Below are positions 22,774 to 25,273 of a DNA stretch of 25,273 nucleotides, piece by piece. The notes beneath the pieces are model-generated. The model ran no database searches. It was not told the DNA's origin and saw only the letters and a program-made list of their open reading frames with translations. Each line of letters opens with the position of its first letter. Positions within the stretch are counted from its first letter, which is position 1. The stretch is taken from positions 1-25,273 of the forward strand of contig DNVW01000002.1 in the NCBI GenBank assembly GCA_003507395.1, given 5' to 3'. This stretch comes from Clostridiales bacterium. Its GTDB lineage: Bacteria; Bacillota; Clostridia; TANB77; CAG-508. Position numbers and translations under genes: made by a program.

Positions 22774-23448
22774 TTATTTTGACATTTCTATATTATCCTT
22801 TTCTAATCTATCTATTAAAGATTTATTCATATAAGAATTAACTATTTCTTTATTACAAATAATATCTTCTACATCAACTCTATCATCATTACCAGCAACA
22901 AAATGCTTACCATCAAATGAATTATCTTTATCACTAAAATTCCTTTCAAATATTAATGGTACAGTGCTTTCACAATTAGAATGATATATTGCAAAAAAGC
23001 CTTTTTGCTTTGTCTTTAATTCATTGTCTACATAAATATTATTATCAACTAGAAAGCCTATTACTTCATAATATTGATTAAACTCTTTACTATATGCTTG
23101 ACCTCTTACTAATGGACCTATTTCAGTAGGTTTTATTTTTAACTCTCTTGTATTAGAGTTATCAATTATATCCAAGCATCTTTTGATTTTATCTTCCATA
23201 CTGGCATTATCTAATTCCCTCATAGATTGATAATACCAAGTACAATTTTCTATGATATCTGATTTTTCTTCTAATACTTCCTTAATAAAAATATTATTTT
23301 TAGTCATATATCCCTGCTCTTTATCACTCCATAAATCTAAAGTAGTAAAGAAAATTTGATCATCATAATCAAAACCCAAAAAATAATATTTATTATCATC
23401 AACACCTAGAAATGCTTGACCTTTTTTTAATTTATCTTTCAAGCTCAT
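22774..23448 (-). CDS. Hypothetical protein, 224 residues
   Basis: Not recognised. It begins MSLKDKLKKGQAFLGVDD and looks like two similar lobes rich in Phe, Tyr and Asp: KYYFLGFDYDDQIFF near the start and a comparable strand pattern (YYEVIGFLVDNNIYVD) after residue 120, preceded each time by KGQAF or RGQAY. This suggests a tandem duplicated domain. There is no membrane segment. ATG 23448 was chosen because AGAAAGG lies just upstream; the frame is open further up to 23523 but that part lies over the preceding gene. It overlaps the preceding gene by 17 bases. It is the last gene before the T4SS leader. Confidence 0.7.
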   Translation of the reverse strand: MSLKDKLKKGQAFLGVDDNKYYFLGFDYDDQIFFTTLDLWSDKEQGYMTKNNIFIKEVLEEKSDIIENCTWYYQSMRELDNASMEDKIKRCLDIIDNSNTRELKIKPTEIGPLVRGQAYSKEFNQYYEVIGFLVDNNIYVDNELKTKQKGFFAIYHSNCESTVPLIFERNFSDKDNSFDGKHFVAGNDDRVDVEDIICNKEIVNSYMNKSLIDRLEKDNIEMSK

Positions 23449-23929
23449 CACTTTCCTTTCTTCTGTCATCATTAAACATTGTTTGTAAACAGCCATAACC
23501 ACATATCTTATATTCTCCATCATCTAATGTTATATAGTCATACAAAGCATAATCATCTACTTCTTGGTTTAAAGTTTCAAAATCTTCATCAGTAAAATCT
23601 TGTTCTTCTTTCAGTTCTTCCCAATCATTATAATCAATATGACACATATTAGATTCACTCTCACAAACAAAATCATAAACATATTTTAATAACGGACTTA
23701 ATTTACTTACTTTTGGTAATGTTAACTCTTTACCTTTACCTTGCTCTATAAGTCTATATAATGAGTTTTCAATTTCTTCCATAGATGCCATATTATAATT
23801 ACAATCCAAATCTGAAACATCATAATAATTTATTACATTTGCTTGATCACCTGTTTCCAAGTTTTTAATTATATAGTTAACATATAAATCATCTTGATCG
23901 TTCCAATAGTTTAATATTTTATATTTCAT
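23432..23929 (-). CDS. Acidic hypothetical protein, 165 residues
   Basis: Not recognised. It is strongly acidic, with a strand-rich N-terminus (MKYKILNYWNDQDDLYVNYI), a Leu/Lys helix region (KELTLPKVSKLSPLLKYVYD) and a very acidic C-terminal half (about 105-145). It has five scattered Cys. It starts two bases after the SSB stop, with the GAAAGATAG end of that gene as its only ribosome binding site, so translation is probably coupled. The acidity may point to a DNA-mimic or anti-defence protein, as in several mobile elements, but this is not supported by a motif. Confidence 0.65.
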   Translation of the reverse strand: MKYKILNYWNDQDDLYVNYIIKNLETGDQANVINYYDVSDLDCNYNMASMEEIENSLYRLIEQGKGKELTLPKVSKLSPLLKYVYDFVCESESNMCHIDYNDWEELKEEQDFTDEDFETLNQEVDDYALYDYITLDDGEYKICGYGCLQTMFNDDRRKESDELER

Positions 23930-23931
23930 AG

Positions 23932-24339
23932 CTATCTTTCTATTTCAGTATTTTCTTTGTTAGAAGTTTTAGTATGAATTTGTCCATCAGAAGTATAAAC
24001 TTTATTATTTTTTCTATCCGTAACTTCAAAACCTAAAATATCAATTGCTTTATCTTTATATGTTTTTCCATCTTTTACAACATCTTTTTGATATGTGGAT
24101 ATTCTACCCTTTACAGAAATCCAATCACCTTTTTGTATTTCATTTCCATAAGAATTAACTAAATCACCTCTTAAAATAATTGGCACATATTGAGTATTGC
24201 CATTGTTATTTTGTGCTAAATCAAACCTTAATATTTTTTTACCATTTTGATTAGTATAAATATCATTAATATTAGCAACATTTCCTTCCAATTCAAAACT
24301 ATTTCTTGAATTTCTCATTTCTTTTTCATTATTGTTCAT
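23932..24339 (-). CDS. ssb: Single-stranded DNA-binding protein
   Basis: 135 residues with an OB-fold pattern: FELEGNVANINDIYTNQNGK, ILRFDLAQNN, YVPIILRGDLV, GDWISVKGRIST and AIDILGFEV. It would coat the transferred single strand in the donor or recipient. It is shorter than chromosomal SSB and lacks the acidic DDDIPF-type tip; it ends instead in NKENTEIER. The ATG has AGGAG eight bases upstream. It overlaps the resolvase-like gene by four bases. SSB genes are regular members of conjugative elements. Confidence 0.85.
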   Translation of the reverse strand: MNNNEKEMRNSRNSFELEGNVANINDIYTNQNGKKILRFDLAQNNNGNTQYVPIILRGDLVNSYGNEIQKGDWISVKGRISTYQKDVVKDGKTYKDKAIDILGFEVTDRKNNKVYTSDGQIHTKTSNKENTEIER

Positions 24340-24713
24340 CTTATTTTCTCCTCCTTTTTTCTGTTAAAATGTTCAACAATTCTTTTATATAAAAACAAAT
24401 CAGTTCCATCTATACATTCAATTTTACAATTGTTGTCTTCTAAAAACTGTAAAAAAGAGATGTTATCATAAATATTTCTTGATAAATGTGTAACATCTCT
24501 TATAATTAACTTTGAATACTTATGTTTTTTTATATCGTTCATTAATCTATTTAGTTCTTTTCTATCTAAACTTAAACGATTTTCTACTTCATCTAAATAA
24601 ATTTCATAATTATATTTTTTTAGATTACAATATTTTTTTACTAGTGAAATAATACTATTTTTTACATAACTATTACTATTTTTTAAACTAATATAAACTG
24701 CAACTTCTTCCAT
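24336..24713 (-). CDS. Resolvase-fold protein without catalytic residues
   Basis: 125 residues that align over about residues 1-105 with the N-terminal domain of serine recombinases, including the one in this window: AVYISLKNS against GLYCRVSTD, and LIIRDVTHLSRN against VVVFKLDRLSRS. In the first block Arg9 is Ser and the nucleophile Ser11 is Lys; in the second, Arg80 is His, and only the last Arg (R79 here) is kept. There is no DNA-binding domain after it. It is therefore probably inactive as a recombinase and may act as a binding partner or regulator. The start ATG follows the preceding stop by seven bases, with GAAAGG as the site; the 3' end overlaps the SSB gene by four bases. Confidence 0.7.
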   Translation of the reverse strand: MEEVAVYISLKNSNSYVKNSIISLVKKYCNLKKYNYEIYLDEVENRLSLDRKELNRLMNDIKKHKYSKLIIRDVTHLSRNIYDNISFLQFLEDNNCKIECIDGTDLFLYKRIVEHFNRKKEEKIR

Positions 24714-24720
24714 TTTTTCA

Positions 24721-24948
24721 CTACCTTTCTAAATCTTCCTCAATTTTTTTAGATTCACTATTAAAACTTGATAAGGCACTATCTAAATCATCCCCATAAT
24801 AATGTCCATTTAACCAACTACCTGTTGTCTTATCTAAATAAGATGCAACTATAAATTGCTTACTTTCTATTGCATATATTAAAGAATAATATGTTTCATT
24901 TTCTTTAAGTACAATACATTTTCCCATACCGCTATTATTAAATATCAT
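24721..24948 (-). CDS. Hypothetical small protein, 75 residues
   Basis: Not recognised. It starts MIFNNSGMGKCIVLKENETY, has a strand-rich middle (YYSLIYAIESKQFIVASYLD) and an acidic tail ending KKIEEDLER. ATG 24948 has AAGGAG about 10 bases upstream; the longer reading from TTG 24969 would start before that site. It follows the sortase stop by one base, and is followed by the resolvase-like gene after seven bases. There is no signal peptide. Confidence 0.65.
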   Translation of the reverse strand: MIFNNSGMGKCIVLKENETYYSLIYAIESKQFIVASYLDKTTGSWLNGHYYGDDLDSALSSFNSESKKIEEDLER

Positions 24949-24949
24949 T

Positions 24950-25273
24950 TTAATAATTCTCCTTATCAACTAAATTACCAACATAAACAACTTGTTTGTT
25001 AGTTCCACTTATACAAGTAATAAGTGTTATATCTGATTTGTTAGTGATTTTTAAATCAGTTGTTCCAGTTTTTTCTATCTCATATCTATTAGACACTTCA
25101 TAAATATATTTAACGCCTTTGTAATAAAAGTTTATTTTATCTTTCATATCTAACTTCTTTAGATTTTTAAAAAAAGATATATAACTATTACCAGAATGAC
25201 CTGCCAAAATTATATGACTATTTATTTGTTCATCTGGTAGGGTTGTTTCCTTTAAAGTATAAATATTTTTATT
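24950..25273 (-). CDS. Sortase, 5' end outside the window
   Basis: The frame is open from the window edge to the stop (107 residues), so the gene is cut by the edge, and the internal ATG/TTG are not the start. It shows the sortase core: NSHIILAGHSGNSYISFFKN with the catalytic His in AGHSG, then KLDMKDKINFYYKGVKYIYEV, then SDITLITC with the catalytic Cys. The usual Arg about nine residues later is not obvious: CISGTNKQVVYVGNL has NKQ there. Sortases attach surface proteins or pilin to the wall, and some conjugative elements carry their own. No LPxTG-type substrate was found in the window. Family-wise it could be class A, B or D, which I cannot decide without the N-terminus. Confidence 0.8.
   Translation of the reverse strand, partial: NKNIYTLKETTLPDEQINSHIILAGHSGNSYISFFKNLKKLDMKDKINFYYKGVKYIYEVSNRYEIEKTGTTDLKITNKSDITLITCISGTNKQVVYVGNLVDKENY

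Noticed and set aside
23449..23523. N-terminal extension of the 224-residue protein
   Set aside because: The extension lies over the coding end of the previous gene and a good ribosome binding site precedes ATG 23448.
1..25273. CRISPR array, tRNA or rRNA genes, resistance genes
   Set aside because: No regularly spaced direct repeats, no cloverleaf-like or rRNA-like sequence and no resistance family were recognised on either strand.

Overview
The window is strongly AT-rich and every gene I can support lies on the minus strand, so transcription runs from the right end (25273) towards position 1. The content is that of an integrative conjugative element (ICE) or closely related conjugative element of a low-GC Gram-positive bacterium (Bacillota). 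Grounds: consensus AGGAGG ribosome binding sites, a wall-associated sortase, an M23 peptidoglycan hydrolase fused to a membrane anchor, a compact Gram-positive type IV secretion system (T4SS) and a large serine recombinase. The standard genetic code fits: TGA is used as a stop, for example at the ends of the giant helicase gene and a 51-residue membrane protein gene. I cannot name the species.

Layout in the direction of transcription. (1) 25273-22774: a sortase cut by the window edge, a small unknown protein, a stand-alone resolvase-fold protein without catalytic residues, a single-stranded DNA binding protein and two acidic unknown proteins. (2) 22773-22609: a structured leader with a long hairpin, an intrinsic terminator and a segment complementary to the next gene's ribosome binding site. 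(3) 22600-17018: the T4SS core: VirB2-like pilin, VirB6/TrbL-like channel, VirB3/PrgI-like protein, VirB4 ATPase, a 60-residue protein and an M23 wall hydrolase. (4) 17017-16694: a non-coding, repeat-rich region that I read as the likely oriT and mob promoter/operator. (5) 16693-14384: mobilisation operon: two ribbon-helix-helix proteins, an IS3 OrfA-like helix-turn-helix protein and a MobL/MobP-type relaxase. (6) 14295-13615: two small unknown genes with their own promoter and terminator. (7) 13541-3199: four tightly overlapping microgenes, two more small genes, the VirD4 coupling protein, a 2095-residue methylase-helicase fusion and an unknown protein. (8) 2998-1544: four small unknown genes including a zinc-ribbon protein. 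(9) 1397-48: the large serine recombinase, with a possible element end in the first 47 bases.

How they would work together (inference from families): the relaxase with its accessory DNA-binding proteins nicks oriT, VirD4 delivers the relaxase-DNA complex to the VirB2/3/4/6 channel, the M23 enzyme opens the wall, SSB and the methylase-helicase handle or protect the transferred DNA, and the serine recombinase excises and integrates the element. No VirB8-like protein, replication initiator, regulator of the excision switch, or antibiotic-resistance gene was recognised.

The most unusual feature is regulatory. At least two intrinsic terminators sit about 20 to 30 bases upstream of the first start codon of a conjugation gene block (T4SS and VirD4/helicase blocks), leaving almost no room for a promoter in between. 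This suggests attenuation or antitermination. The T4SS leader can also hide its ribosome binding site. The mob promoter has a perfect repeat as its -35/-10 spacer, with further copies nearby.
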